The notes under the pieces: model-generated | What the model was told of the DNA's origin: nothing | What the model saw: only the letters and a program-made list of their open reading frames with translations | Databases searched by the model: none | Assembly: GCF_014384965.1 (NCBI RefSeq) | Contig: NZ_JACRSW010000040.1 | Location: 62,001 to 126,000 of the forward strand | DNA: 64,000 bases | Direction: 5' to 3' | Source of the DNA: Jutongia hominis | GTDB lineage: Bacteria > Bacillota > Clostridia > Lachnospirales > Lachnospiraceae | Made by a program: the position numbers and the translations under genes | In this document: positions 43,512-50,637 of the stretch, in pieces | Layout of the letters: each line of letters opens with the position of its first letter | Numbering within the stretch: the stretch's first letter is position 1

Positions 43512-43548
43512 AAAGGACAATGTACCGTACTACATTGTCCTTTTTTGC
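43512..43548 (+). terminator. Terminator of the 6S RNA
   Basis: AAAAGGACAATGTA pairs with TACATTGTCCTTTT and is followed by further T residues. Confidence 0.88.
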
Positions 43549-43596
43549 TGTTAATTATAAAGTTTTTCGTTTTACATTGTTTTTATATGTTGTCAA

Positions 43597-44931
43597 TTAT
43601 GAAGTCTTTTGGCTCTGATCGTCTTTAAAAATCGGAATCGTGATCGTTACTTCATAATAGCCGTTTTCGGCAATCTGCAGATAAGTTCCTAAGTATTTTG
43701 TGACTGTCTGTGTTATATTTTCCGTGCCGTAGCCATGATAGAGATTTTGAGTATCCTTCTTTTTCGTGTCTTTTTGTTGTTCGATCATGCTGTTTTTGAT
43801 ATAGATAATAAATTCTTTTGACGTTGTCAGCAAATGTATGGAAATTTTCTTTTCCTGTTTGGAAGAAATCTTCTGGCAGGCATGGATACTATTATCAAAA
43901 AGGTTGCCAAGGATGATACATAAGTCATAGTCGCTGGTTGGAATCAGATTGGGAAGAATATTCAGATCGGTTTCTAACCGGATGTGTTCTTCTTTTGCCA
44001 GGGAAAGGTAGTTGTTTAATAGTGAGTCAACGACAAGATGACCGGTATTGATCGTGTTATAACTGTTTTCTAAGTCATTGATCGCTTCGGTTAAATAGTT
44101 TTGAATCGGCAGATACTGTTCTTTCTGAATACAATCCTGCATAAAGAAATAGTGCTTTTTGACATCATGTACAATTCGACGGGTGTCACGGTAAGCAGCT
44201 GCAATCTGCTGGTATTTGGAAGCCTGAAACTCAATCTGCTGCTGCAGTTTTTGTTTTTGGTATTCTGTTTGCAATAATTGCATATTTTTCTCGATCAGGT
44301 AAAAATTTCCGACATTCAGTATCAAAAGGCAAGCACATGTTGTTGAATATAAAATAGACTGGTACAATTCGGATGCGATCGGATATGCGATCGTGATTAA
44401 AATAACGATAGAAAGAATCGGTGTCAGCAGGAGTAACAGACTGTATTGCAAATTATAGTATAATTCTTTGCGCCGCCATACTAACATTGTTCCGGCTGCA
44501 AGAAGCAGAAGGATAAACTTGGAGATCAAAAGCAGGATCAGATCGCCGATCTCCGGCATGCTTTGAAGCTGATTCGATAAGAAATAAGTAAAGAGTCCTC
44601 CGGAAACAAGTTCGGCGATACAGCTGTATGCCTGAAAGCATAAAGTGACAATAATACTGTAGCGAAGAGAACTTTCATAAAGAAATGTTAATCCCAAGGT
44701 TGTCAAAATACTGCTTCCTAACTGTATTGTGATCCGTAACGGACCGGACAGATCCGAAGCAAAAAGCGTGACAAGATATAGCAGGATTTCTGTTCCGATA
44801 AAAGCGGCATATACCCCTATACGTGAGATTGTTTCTTTTTTTTGATGGAACATTCCACGAAAATATGTATATAAAATCTGAATGTCTAAAACAGCACATA
44901 AAAACATGATGGCGTTCATCAGCATAGTCAT
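43597..44931 (-). CDS. AgrC-like sensor histidine kinase (GHKL type)
   Basis: A 444-residue membrane kinase. Six or seven helices occupy about 1-210; a linker coiled coil (about 212-250, rich in Gln and Lys) leads to the phosphoacceptor His255 in DTRRIVHDVKKHYFFMQDC, then N-box CIILGNLFDNSIHAC (about 343-357) and G-box YHGYGTENI. This is the HPK10/AgrC architecture that reads cyclic peptides. It lies 81 bp downstream of agrB on the same strand, in order agrB-agrC. No LytTR response regulator follows: the next gene is the 6S RNA on the other strand. Confidence 0.9.
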   Translation of the reverse strand: MTMLMNAIMFLCAVLDIQILYTYFRGMFHQKKETISRIGVYAAFIGTEILLYLVTLFASDLSGPLRITIQLGSSILTTLGLTFLYESSLRYSIIVTLCFQAYSCIAELVSGGLFTYFLSNQLQSMPEIGDLILLLISKFILLLLAAGTMLVWRRKELYYNLQYSLLLLLTPILSIVILITIAYPIASELYQSILYSTTCACLLILNVGNFYLIEKNMQLLQTEYQKQKLQQQIEFQASKYQQIAAAYRDTRRIVHDVKKHYFFMQDCIQKEQYLPIQNYLTEAINDLENSYNTINTGHLVVDSLLNNYLSLAKEEHIRLETDLNILPNLIPTSDYDLCIILGNLFDNSIHACQKISSKQEKKISIHLLTTSKEFIIYIKNSMIEQQKDTKKKDTQNLYHGYGTENITQTVTKYLGTYLQIAENGYYEVTITIPIFKDDQSQKTS

Positions 44932-45012
44932 CTTCCTCCCTAAATCATTTGTAATGTAAAAAATCAGTTCGTAAAAATATCCTGTTTATAACAGTTTGCA
45001 TCGTATTATTTA

Positions 45013-45609
45013 TCAACTGCTTTTTGTATTATGTATGGACTGGATAAAAAAAGCAATGGAAACATTCAGTACAGACAGCAGACCGCAAAAAAATAAAATA
45101 TTACAAAACTTATAGTGTCCTTTAAAATAGAAAAAGAATTGTAACAGGATCATCAATATACAACAAATGATACATATTTTTTTATTCCTTTTGCGATAGT
45201 GGTCGGTCATTTTCTTTGAGGAACTGTCAATTGGTGCCATCAGGCAGATCGTAAAGCATTCCAGAAAGAAAAACGCCGGGTGGGACAGAATAGAAAATCC
45301 GATATTATTATTACAAAAAAGCATCGTAATAAAATAACTCAGATAAGAAAGAACAACACACAGACCGGATGCGGGAGCATGCAGACCTCCGGCAAAAGTT
45401 CGAAATGGGATCATGACCAGTAAGAAGATCAGAGTTTCTTTCAGATTATGTAATAAGGCACCGAATAAAATAATAGATGCGATATAAACAATGTTTTCAA
45501 AAAGAAATTCATAACAATACGAATAGATATCATGTTCTTCTTTTTTTATGATATTAGCTTCTATCATTGTGTTTGTCAGAGCTTCGCTCATTTTTTGAGG
45601 CAATTTCAT
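45013..45609 (-). CDS. agrB: AgrB-family peptide-processing membrane protease
   Basis: A 198-residue membrane protein that cuts AgrD and closes the autoinducer ring. Catalytic residues fall exactly at His77 and Cys84 in RTFAGGLHAPASGLCVVLSYL, the same numbering as the well-studied staphylococcal protein. Four to six helices follow. Its promoter (ATTATA at 45675-45680 on the plus strand, TATAAT on the minus) faces a large palindrome. Its substrate is probably the small peptide encoded divergently at 46043. Confidence 0.93.
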   Translation of the reverse strand: MKLPQKMSEALTNTMIEANIIKKEEHDIYSYCYEFLFENIVYIASIILFGALLHNLKETLIFLLVMIPFRTFAGGLHAPASGLCVVLSYLSYFITMLFCNNNIGFSILSHPAFFFLECFTICLMAPIDSSSKKMTDHYRKRNKKICIICCILMILLQFFFYFKGHYKFCNILFFCGLLSVLNVSIAFFIQSIHNTKSS

Positions 45610-45674
45610 GTTTTCTCTCCTTTTTCATTTTTCGATATTGATATCCTTAATACGACAAAAATATCTTTATTACT

Positions 45675-45829
45675 ATTATACATGAATTTTTGGTGAAAAA
45701 CCAAAAAGGGGGACGAAATGACAAAAATGGGGGATGAACGGTAAAATTTTTTAAAAAATTACCGTTCATCCCCCATTTTTGTCATTTCGTCCCTGCTTTT
45801 GGTTTTTTTGATTTAAAGTGTGATATACT
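45675..45829. promoter_or_regulatory. Divergent agr promoters flanking a symmetric palindromic operator
   Basis: A 35-bp perfect inverted repeat (45710-45744 against 45759-45793) is centred at 45751.5, with imperfect outer extension to about 45694 and 45809. Each arm contains two direct copies of GGGGGA[CT]GAA with starts 21 bp apart (45708, 45729), the spacing of LytTR (AgrA/VirR) box pairs. A minus-strand TATAAT (45675-45680) and plus-strand TATACT (45824-45829) are 74 and 75 bp from the axis, and neither has a good -35. This fits activator-dependent divergent promoters for agrB-agrC and agrD. Confidence 0.8.
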
Positions 45830-45835
45830 TATACC

Positions 45836-46042
45836 GTGAATTCGGAATACACAGAAACATACTTTTTGTGTTATGAATTTATGAGCGACAAGATCATAAA
45901 GCATCAGTACTTGAAGCATGCATTGCTTTGATTTTGGAGCCCGTTATGTAATTTGGAGTGTGCAAAGGATTGCACGCAGAACCGGCAGGCGCACACAATA
46001 CCGGTTTTGTACATAGTAAGTGTGTAGAAATGGAGGATTCTT
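45836..46042 (+). other. Long 5' leader of agrD
   Basis: About 207 nt between the predicted start of transcription and the agrD ribosome-binding site. Small inverted repeats are visible, for example GTGCAA-AGGA-TTGCAC near 45970 and ACCGG...CCGGT near 45982-46010. It may carry regulatory structure; no other gene is seen. Confidence 0.45.
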
Positions 46043-46192
46043 ATGAAGAATTTAGTGAAAAACTTTATTGTAAAGCACAGTAAACTTCTGTGCTCATTGA
46101 TGGTAGTCTCTGCATATGCATCATTGACTTCCTGCCGTTTTCTCTATTTTCAGCCGGAAGTACCGGAAGGCCTTGACAAGATTGTAAAGTAA
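46043..46192 (+). CDS. agrD: AgrD-like cyclic lactone autoinducer precursor peptide
   Basis: A 49-residue peptide. An amphipathic N-terminus (MKNLVKNFIVKHSKLLC) precedes the predicted signal core SCRFLYF (Cys31) and an acidic C-terminal tail QPEVPEGLDKIVK. Cys-x3/4-aromatic followed by QPE-x-P is typical of clostridial AgrD peptides, where AgrB cleaves before the tail and Cys closes a thiolactone. ATG 46043 has a strong GGAGG six bases upstream. The gene is divergent from agrB, not downstream of it as usual. The ring residues are inferred. Confidence 0.85.
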   Translation: MKNLVKNFIVKHSKLLCSLMVVSAYASLTSCRFLYFQPEVPEGLDKIVK

Positions 46193-46450
46193 TAAGAGAA
46201 AAGGCATTTACAAAAGAATCCAAAAGCACATAAGAATCTAAAATACATATGAATCCAAAAGCACGAAGGCGTTCCTATAGCAGTAGAAGAATGACAGCAT
46301 GAGAGCATTTCAAGGCAGCAATGGAACGAAAAACACACAAGTATTCCAAATCAATAAAAGAATAGCAACACACAGGTATTCCAAAACGATAATGGAACGA
46401 AAAGTACAAAAGCAGATAAATTTACATAAGAGAGTACAGTAAAATGATCG
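46193..46450 (+). other. A-rich 3' region of agrD with degenerate tandem repeats
   Basis: Degenerate copies of AATCCAAAAGCAC and, later, of CACACA-GTATTCCAAA (about 41-bp period) fill this stretch. No gene is recognised. The sequence probably forms the 3' untranslated region of the agrD transcript. Confidence 0.45.
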
Positions 46451-46491
46451 TGCAGAATGTCATGAAGCTTTTGTGGCATTCTGCATTTTTT
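46451..46491 (+). terminator. Terminator of the agrD transcript
   Basis: TGCAGAATGTCA (46451-46462) pairs with TGGCATTCTGCA (46474-46485), followed by six T residues. Confidence 0.85.
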
Positions 46492-46604
46492 GTGGAACAA
46501 TATTCATATCGAAATGGTATAACGATAAGGGTTGCTGTGTGTTCCTTTGGAATAGCACTATGTTTGTATGTCTCTTTGTTATTTATATGATGGTTTATCA
46601 GAAA

Positions 46605-46652
46605 AATGCAAATGATAAGAGCATTTTTAGATAGTTTGCATTTTTGTATTTG
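46605..46652 (+). terminator. Hairpin before the orphan ORF
   Basis: AAAAATGCAAA pairs with TTTGCATTTTT around a 20-nt loop and T residues follow. Nothing upstream between the two terminators looks like a gene. Confidence 0.6.
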
Positions 46653-46687
46653 AAGTATCACCAACAAAGGGAACTAGCGATTGTGAA

Positions 46688-46870
46688 ATGGGAATATATA
46701 CTGCATCAAAAAAATTTTTGGGAGTATGGTCAGGAGCGGATTTTATTAAAAATGTTTCATCTGTTGATAATAGTAAGACGAAATATACAACAAAAAGTAA
46801 TATAGATGGAATTTATTTTAGAGATTGGGCAGGACAAAGATGGAAAGGGAGCTTTAAAGTGAGTTGGTAG
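46688..46870 (+). CDS. Short ORF of unknown function, possibly a 3' gene fragment
   Basis: A 60-codon frame (ends YFRDWAGQRWKGSFKVSW) that stops 10 bp before the VanZ-like gene. The start codon has no good ribosome-binding site, and protein-like sequence continues in frame upstream to about 46640 without a start, so it could be the tail of a deleted gene. No family recognised. It may instead be translated with the downstream gene. Confidence 0.35.
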   Translation: MGIYTASKKFLGVWSGADFIKNVSSVDNSKTKYTTKSNIDGIYFRDWAGQRWKGSFKVSW

Positions 46871-46880
46871 AGGTGACAAA

Positions 46881-47471
46881 ATGATAATTGATATGTCTAG
46901 AGAATTATTTTGTATCTTATTTTTTGTGATTTCAGTAATAGGATATATTTTTTATAAAAAAAGAAATGCTACAATACAGTATTGGATCATACCGGTGTTT
47001 GTAATTTATCTTTTATATTTATTAAAGGTGACTCTGTTTCCGATATTTATATTTGATCAGGAAACATTAGAAAAGGTTAAAGAAGGAGTAGAAAATTATC
47101 TGGTTTTTTATCAATTAAAGCCGTTTGCTTCTATTGTAAATTATTTCAGAGAGGGAGCAATGATACAGTTGATCGGTAATGTAATCTTATTGTCACCGCT
47201 GGTTGTATTTGGTGAGATTGTTACAAGAGGAAAATGGAGAATCACAAGAATGATCCTGCTGGTTTCTTCCGTTTCTCTTTTGATCGAGTTGCTTCAGCTG
47301 GTCATTAACTATAGCACCGGGTATCCTTACCGAGTAGCAGATGTCGATGATCTGATCTTAAATGTGACAGGAGTTATCATTACAATGCTTGTCCTGCGGG
47401 CAGCAAAAAAAGCAGTAAGCCGTAAAGAGGAGTCGTGTTTAAAGATAAGAGCATTGTTATATAAGGAATAA
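46881..47471 (+). CDS. VanZ-like family protein
   Basis: A 196-residue membrane protein with four or five helices. The family pattern is present: LKPFASIVNYFREGAMIQLIGNVILLSPL, then LLIELLQLVINYSTGYPYRVADVDDLILNVTGVIIT with the conserved E..Q and D-V-D-D. AGAGGTG precedes ATG 46881 by five bases. It follows a 60-codon ORF by 10 bp. Its role is unknown; it lies close to the agr locus but separated by two terminators, so a shared function is not implied. Confidence 0.82.
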   Translation: MIIDMSRELFCILFFVISVIGYIFYKKRNATIQYWIIPVFVIYLLYLLKVTLFPIFIFDQETLEKVKEGVENYLVFYQLKPFASIVNYFREGAMIQLIGNVILLSPLVVFGEIVTRGKWRITRMILLVSSVSLLIELLQLVINYSTGYPYRVADVDDLILNVTGVIITMLVLRAAKKAVSRKEESCLKIRALLYKE

Positions 47472-47487
47472 TCCTCTCCCCTTTTTC

Positions 47488-47516
47488 TTGCATTCCATAA
47501 GGGATTACTGTATAAT
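47488..47516 (+). promoter_or_regulatory. Putative promoter of the aldolase gene
   Basis: TTGCAT (47488-47493), 17-bp spacer, TATAAT (47511-47516). A short hairpin GC-A-TCTGTA/TACAGA with a T-run at 47549-47576 lies in the leader and may attenuate. Confidence 0.6.
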
Positions 47517-47656
47517 TATGCAGAAGGTGGAAAAGAAAAGCTCAGATTGCATCTGTAGTTACAGATTTGCCTTTTTCCCATGTCTTTAGAATATTGAAGT
47601 TTTATTTTAACAATGGGAATTATTTTACATTACATACAAGAATTGGAGGAAGAAAA

Positions 47657-48631
47657 ATGGCGCAAAAAGGTGATTTATTATCATTTCGCCCAGATATTAA
47701 AGTTCTGGATGCAACGATTCGTGATGGAGGTCTTGTAAATGACTTTTATTTTACTGACGACTTCATTAAAAATTTATATAAGGCAAATGTAAAAGCAGGT
47801 GTAGACTATATGGAGTTCGGCTATCGTGCAGATAAAGAAATGTTCGATGTCGATCAGTTTGGAAAATGGAAATTTGCTACGGACGAGCATATCCGTGAGA
47901 TTGTCGGTGACAATGATACAGACTTAAAGCTTTCGATCATGGCAGATGTCGGAAGATGTGATTATAAAAATGATATTCATGAAAGAAGTGACAGTCCGGT
48001 AGATCTGATCCGTGTAGCAACTTATGTGAATACGATGCCGGCTGCGATCGCAATGATAGAAGATGCGAACCGCAAAGGTTATGAGACAACCTGTAATATT
48101 ATGGCAATTTCAAATGCGAAAGAGTCCGATATTGAAAAAGCGTTAGAGATGCTTGGAAAGAGCTGTGTCGATGGCATTTACATTGTAGACAGCTTTGGCT
48201 CTCTGTTCCCGGAACAGATTCGTAGAATTTCTGATCAGTATATGGAAATTGCCGATAAATATGGAAAATATATCGGAATGCATGCACATAATAACCAGCA
48301 GCTTGCATTTGCCAATACGATCGAAGCCTGTGCACAGGGTGTATCTTATCTGGATGCAACCATGAGCGGTATGGGACGTGGCGCCGGAAACTGTCAGATG
48401 GAACTGTTGCTTGGTTTCTTAAAGAATCCGAAGTACAAATTATTCCCGGTATTAAAATTCATCGAGGAAAATATTGAGCCGTTAAAACAGGCTGGCGTAG
48501 AATGGGGCTTTGATATTCCATATATGCTGACAGGACAGCTCAACCAGCATCCGCGTGCAGCAATCGCAGCAATGAAAGAAGGACGTAAGGATTATACCGG
48601 TTTCTTTAAGGAATTAGTAGAAAAAGATTGA
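47657..48631 (+). CDS. HMGL-like (DRE-TIM) aldolase-family protein
   Basis: A 324-residue TIM-barrel enzyme related to 4-hydroxy-2-oxovalerate aldolase and HMG-CoA lyase. N-terminal VLDATIRDGGLVNDFYFTDDF matches the DRE motif, with metal-binding HAHNNQQLAFANTIEACAQGVSYLDATMSGMGRGAGNCQMELLLG near the middle. No acetaldehyde dehydrogenase partner or other pathway gene adjoins it, so the substrate is unknown. ATG 47657 has GGAGG seven bases upstream. It is a common conserved gene in Lachnospiraceae but of unassigned pathway. Confidence 0.8.
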   Translation: MAQKGDLLSFRPDIKVLDATIRDGGLVNDFYFTDDFIKNLYKANVKAGVDYMEFGYRADKEMFDVDQFGKWKFATDEHIREIVGDNDTDLKLSIMADVGRCDYKNDIHERSDSPVDLIRVATYVNTMPAAIAMIEDANRKGYETTCNIMAISNAKESDIEKALEMLGKSCVDGIYIVDSFGSLFPEQIRRISDQYMEIADKYGKYIGMHAHNNQQLAFANTIEACAQGVSYLDATMSGMGRGAGNCQMELLLGFLKNPKYKLFPVLKFIEENIEPLKQAGVEWGFDIPYMLTGQLNQHPRAAIAAMKEGRKDYTGFFKELVEKD

Positions 48632-48720
48632 TGAAATTCCTGAAAGAAGTACAGGTATCCAATCATATTGTAATGCGATGGATAGGAAATCCGGAATATA
48701 AAATAGAATCATATCATATA

Positions 48721-48750
48721 TACGACAAGCGTAGAATAACGCTTGTCGTA
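48721..48750 (+). promoter_or_regulatory. Hairpin directly before the murI ribosome-binding site
   Basis: TACGACAAGCG (48721-48731) pairs with CGCTTGTCGTA (48740-48750), a perfect 11-bp stem. GCATTTT follows and then GGAGG of murI. It could be a weak terminator of the aldolase gene or a control element of murI. Confidence 0.65.
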
Positions 48751-48766
48751 GCATTTTGGAGGCATT

Positions 48767-49549
48767 ATGGAGATTAAATTGAAAAAAGATGCACCGATCG
48801 GTGTTTTTGACTCCGGGGTAGGCGGCATTAGTGTTCTGCGTGAACTCGTACATATCATGCCAAATGAAAATTATCTGTATTTTGGAGATTCTCTTCATGC
48901 TCCATATGGAACAAAAACATTAGAAGAAGTACGTAAGTTGACAATCGCAAATATTGAAAAACTGTTAAATGATGGTGCAAAAGGGATTGTAGTAGCTTGT
49001 AATACGGCAACCAGTGCAGCGGTAGCGATTCTTCGTAAAATGTATCCGTCCGTTCCGTTAGTCGGCATTGAACCTGCGATCAAACCGGCTGTGTTACAAA
49101 AGCCCGGTTCGCGTATTGTTGTAATGGCTACACCTATGACATTAAAGCAGGAGAAGTTTCAAAAGCTGATGAAGCAATACGAAAAGGATGCACAGATCAT
49201 TTCTCTGCCCTGTCCGGGCCTGATGGAATTTGTAGAACGCGGTGATCTGGACGGAGATGATCTGAAGAAATATCTGACAGAACTTTTCTGGTCGGTGCAG
49301 GAAGAAAAGATTGATTCGATTGTGCTTGGCTGTACGCATTATCCTTTTGCCAAAAAGGCGATTGAGCAGGTCGTAGGAAAAGAGGTTGCTATTTTTGACG
49401 GTGGCAATGGTACGGCACGCGAGATGCAGCGCAGATTAATGGAAGCCGGTTTGTGCACAGATGCGACACAAAAAGGTACAGTGCAATTTTTAAACAGCAG
49501 AGATACAAAAGAAGAAAAAGCCCTTTGTGAGTTTTTATTAAACCGATAA
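48767..49549 (+). CDS. murI: Glutamate racemase
   Basis: A 260-residue cytoplasmic enzyme making D-glutamate for peptidoglycan. The two catalytic cysteines are in VVACNTATSAA and VLGCTHYPF; N-terminal GVFDSGVGGISVLREL and FGDSLHAPYG are family motifs. GGAGG lies six bases before ATG 48767. The last codons are the first unit of a 46-bp tandem duplication that continues past the stop. Confidence 0.96.
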   Translation: MEIKLKKDAPIGVFDSGVGGISVLRELVHIMPNENYLYFGDSLHAPYGTKTLEEVRKLTIANIEKLLNDGAKGIVVACNTATSAAVAILRKMYPSVPLVGIEPAIKPAVLQKPGSRIVVMATPMTLKQEKFQKLMKQYEKDAQIISLPCPGLMEFVERGDLDGDDLKKYLTELFWSVQEEKIDSIVLGCTHYPFAKKAIEQVVGKEVAIFDGGNGTAREMQRRLMEAGLCTDATQKGTVQFLNSRDTKEEKALCEFLLNR

Positions 49550-49740
49550 ACAATGTACAGAAAAGGTTCTTTGCGAGTTTTTATTAAACCGATAAAAATG
49601 TATAGAAAAGGTCCTTTGCGAGTTTTTATTAAACCGAAAAACAATGTATAAAAAAGCCTTATGTAGTTTTTTATTAAACCGCTAAAGAAGGTATAGAAAA
49701 GGAGCTTTGTATTTTATTGGTAAAACGGTAAAGAATATAG
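49523..49740 (+). repeat. Five degenerate 44-47-bp tandem copies of the murI 3' end
   Basis: The motif CTTTG-GA-GTTTTTATTAAACCG recurs with starts at about 49523, 49569, 49614, 49658 and 49705. The first copy encodes the last murI residues (FLLNR) and the stop; later copies decay progressively. Confidence 0.85.
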
Positions 49741-49765
49741 AATCGGTAGGAAAAGAAAAACAGTA

Positions 49766-49799
49766 AAAAGCTGCGTTAATTTCTAACGCAGCTTTTTCA
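49766..49799. terminator. Bidirectional terminator overlapping the AlkD-like stop codon
   Basis: AAAAAGCTGCGTT pairs with AACGCAGCTTTTT around a seven-base loop. It ends murI readthrough and, on the minus strand, the AlkD-like gene whose stop codon lies inside the stem. Confidence 0.88.
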
Positions 49800-50457
49800 G
49801 ATATCGTTTTTGTTCTTCTGTGATCCGGTAGCTTTCAATGGCTTTTTGGATTGTTTTTTTGTGTACCCGGTCAGAAAGCAGATGGTTTTCAAGATAGGGA
49901 ATCGTGCTGTCCCATTGCTTGGCAAGAGCGGTTGCGAGATACCAAGCGATCATCATATTGACGTAGTATTCTTCTGACTGAATGGCAGTTACCCGGCTAA
50001 GATATTCCGGTTTGAAATCCTCATCCAGATAAAGTCTCATAAGCAGACCGATCCCATAGCGGATCGTATAGGGAGCAGTTGCATGGATCCACTCCTGAAT
50101 TTCCGAAAGCAGTTCGTCTTTGTGTTTTGCAAAACATTTTGGGATTGGCAGATCACAGGTTGCCCAGTTATTGATATAAGGGACAAATCGCTTAGTCTCA
50201 TCAAGACAGAGGTTGAAATCTTTGATCATTGCAATCAACATCATATGCAGATTATTTTCTTCATAATACACATGGGGAAGTTCTTGCAGGAATGCGTCTT
50301 TCTTTGCACTCTTTTCGAAGTCTTTTGCGAATTTCCGAAGGATCGGTATACGAATACCAATAATCGTTTCTTTGTCGATTCCCGGAAGTAATTTTGCGTG
50401 AAAATCGCGATATTTTAAATCCTGTAATTCAAATAATTGTTTCTGTAAAGTTGTCAT
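49783..50457 (-). CDS. AlkD-like DNA alkylation repair (HEAT-repeat) protein
   Basis: A 224-residue all-helical protein. The pattern LKYRDFHAKLLPGIDKETIIGIRIPILRKFAKDF, ETKRFVPYINNWATCDLP, and EEYYVNMMIAWYLATALAKQWDSTIPYL, with Trp and Asp in the DNA-contacting helices, matches the AlkC/AlkD superfamily of alkylbase glycosylases. These remove alkylated purines without base flipping, but many homologues are untested. Its stop codon lies inside the terminator hairpin. Confidence 0.85.
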   Translation of the reverse strand: MTTLQKQLFELQDLKYRDFHAKLLPGIDKETIIGIRIPILRKFAKDFEKSAKKDAFLQELPHVYYEENNLHMMLIAMIKDFNLCLDETKRFVPYINNWATCDLPIPKCFAKHKDELLSEIQEWIHATAPYTIRYGIGLLMRLYLDEDFKPEYLSRVTAIQSEEYYVNMMIAWYLATALAKQWDSTIPYLENHLLSDRVHKKTIQKAIESYRITEEQKRYLKKLR

Positions 50458-50637
50458 AGTGTGTCTCCTGATTTTATAAAAACGTTATTAGATTTTCTCC
50501 TGAAAAGTAACAAAAAATGTAAACCCCCATACTTATGCATAACAGCGGAGCATGGGCGATCCTTTTTCACCGATTAGCTGCAAAAATATAGCAAATTGTA
50601 ATATATCAGATGTGAGTCAGGAGTAGTATGTTTTCAG

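Noticed and set aside
45694..45809. Interpretation of the agr palindrome as a transcription terminator
   Set aside because: Genes on both sides point away from it and no transcript is expected to end there; box spacing and symmetric -10 elements fit an operator better.
49523..49740. Possible CRISPR-like array downstream of murI
   Set aside because: No spacers; units decay outward and the first one is coding.
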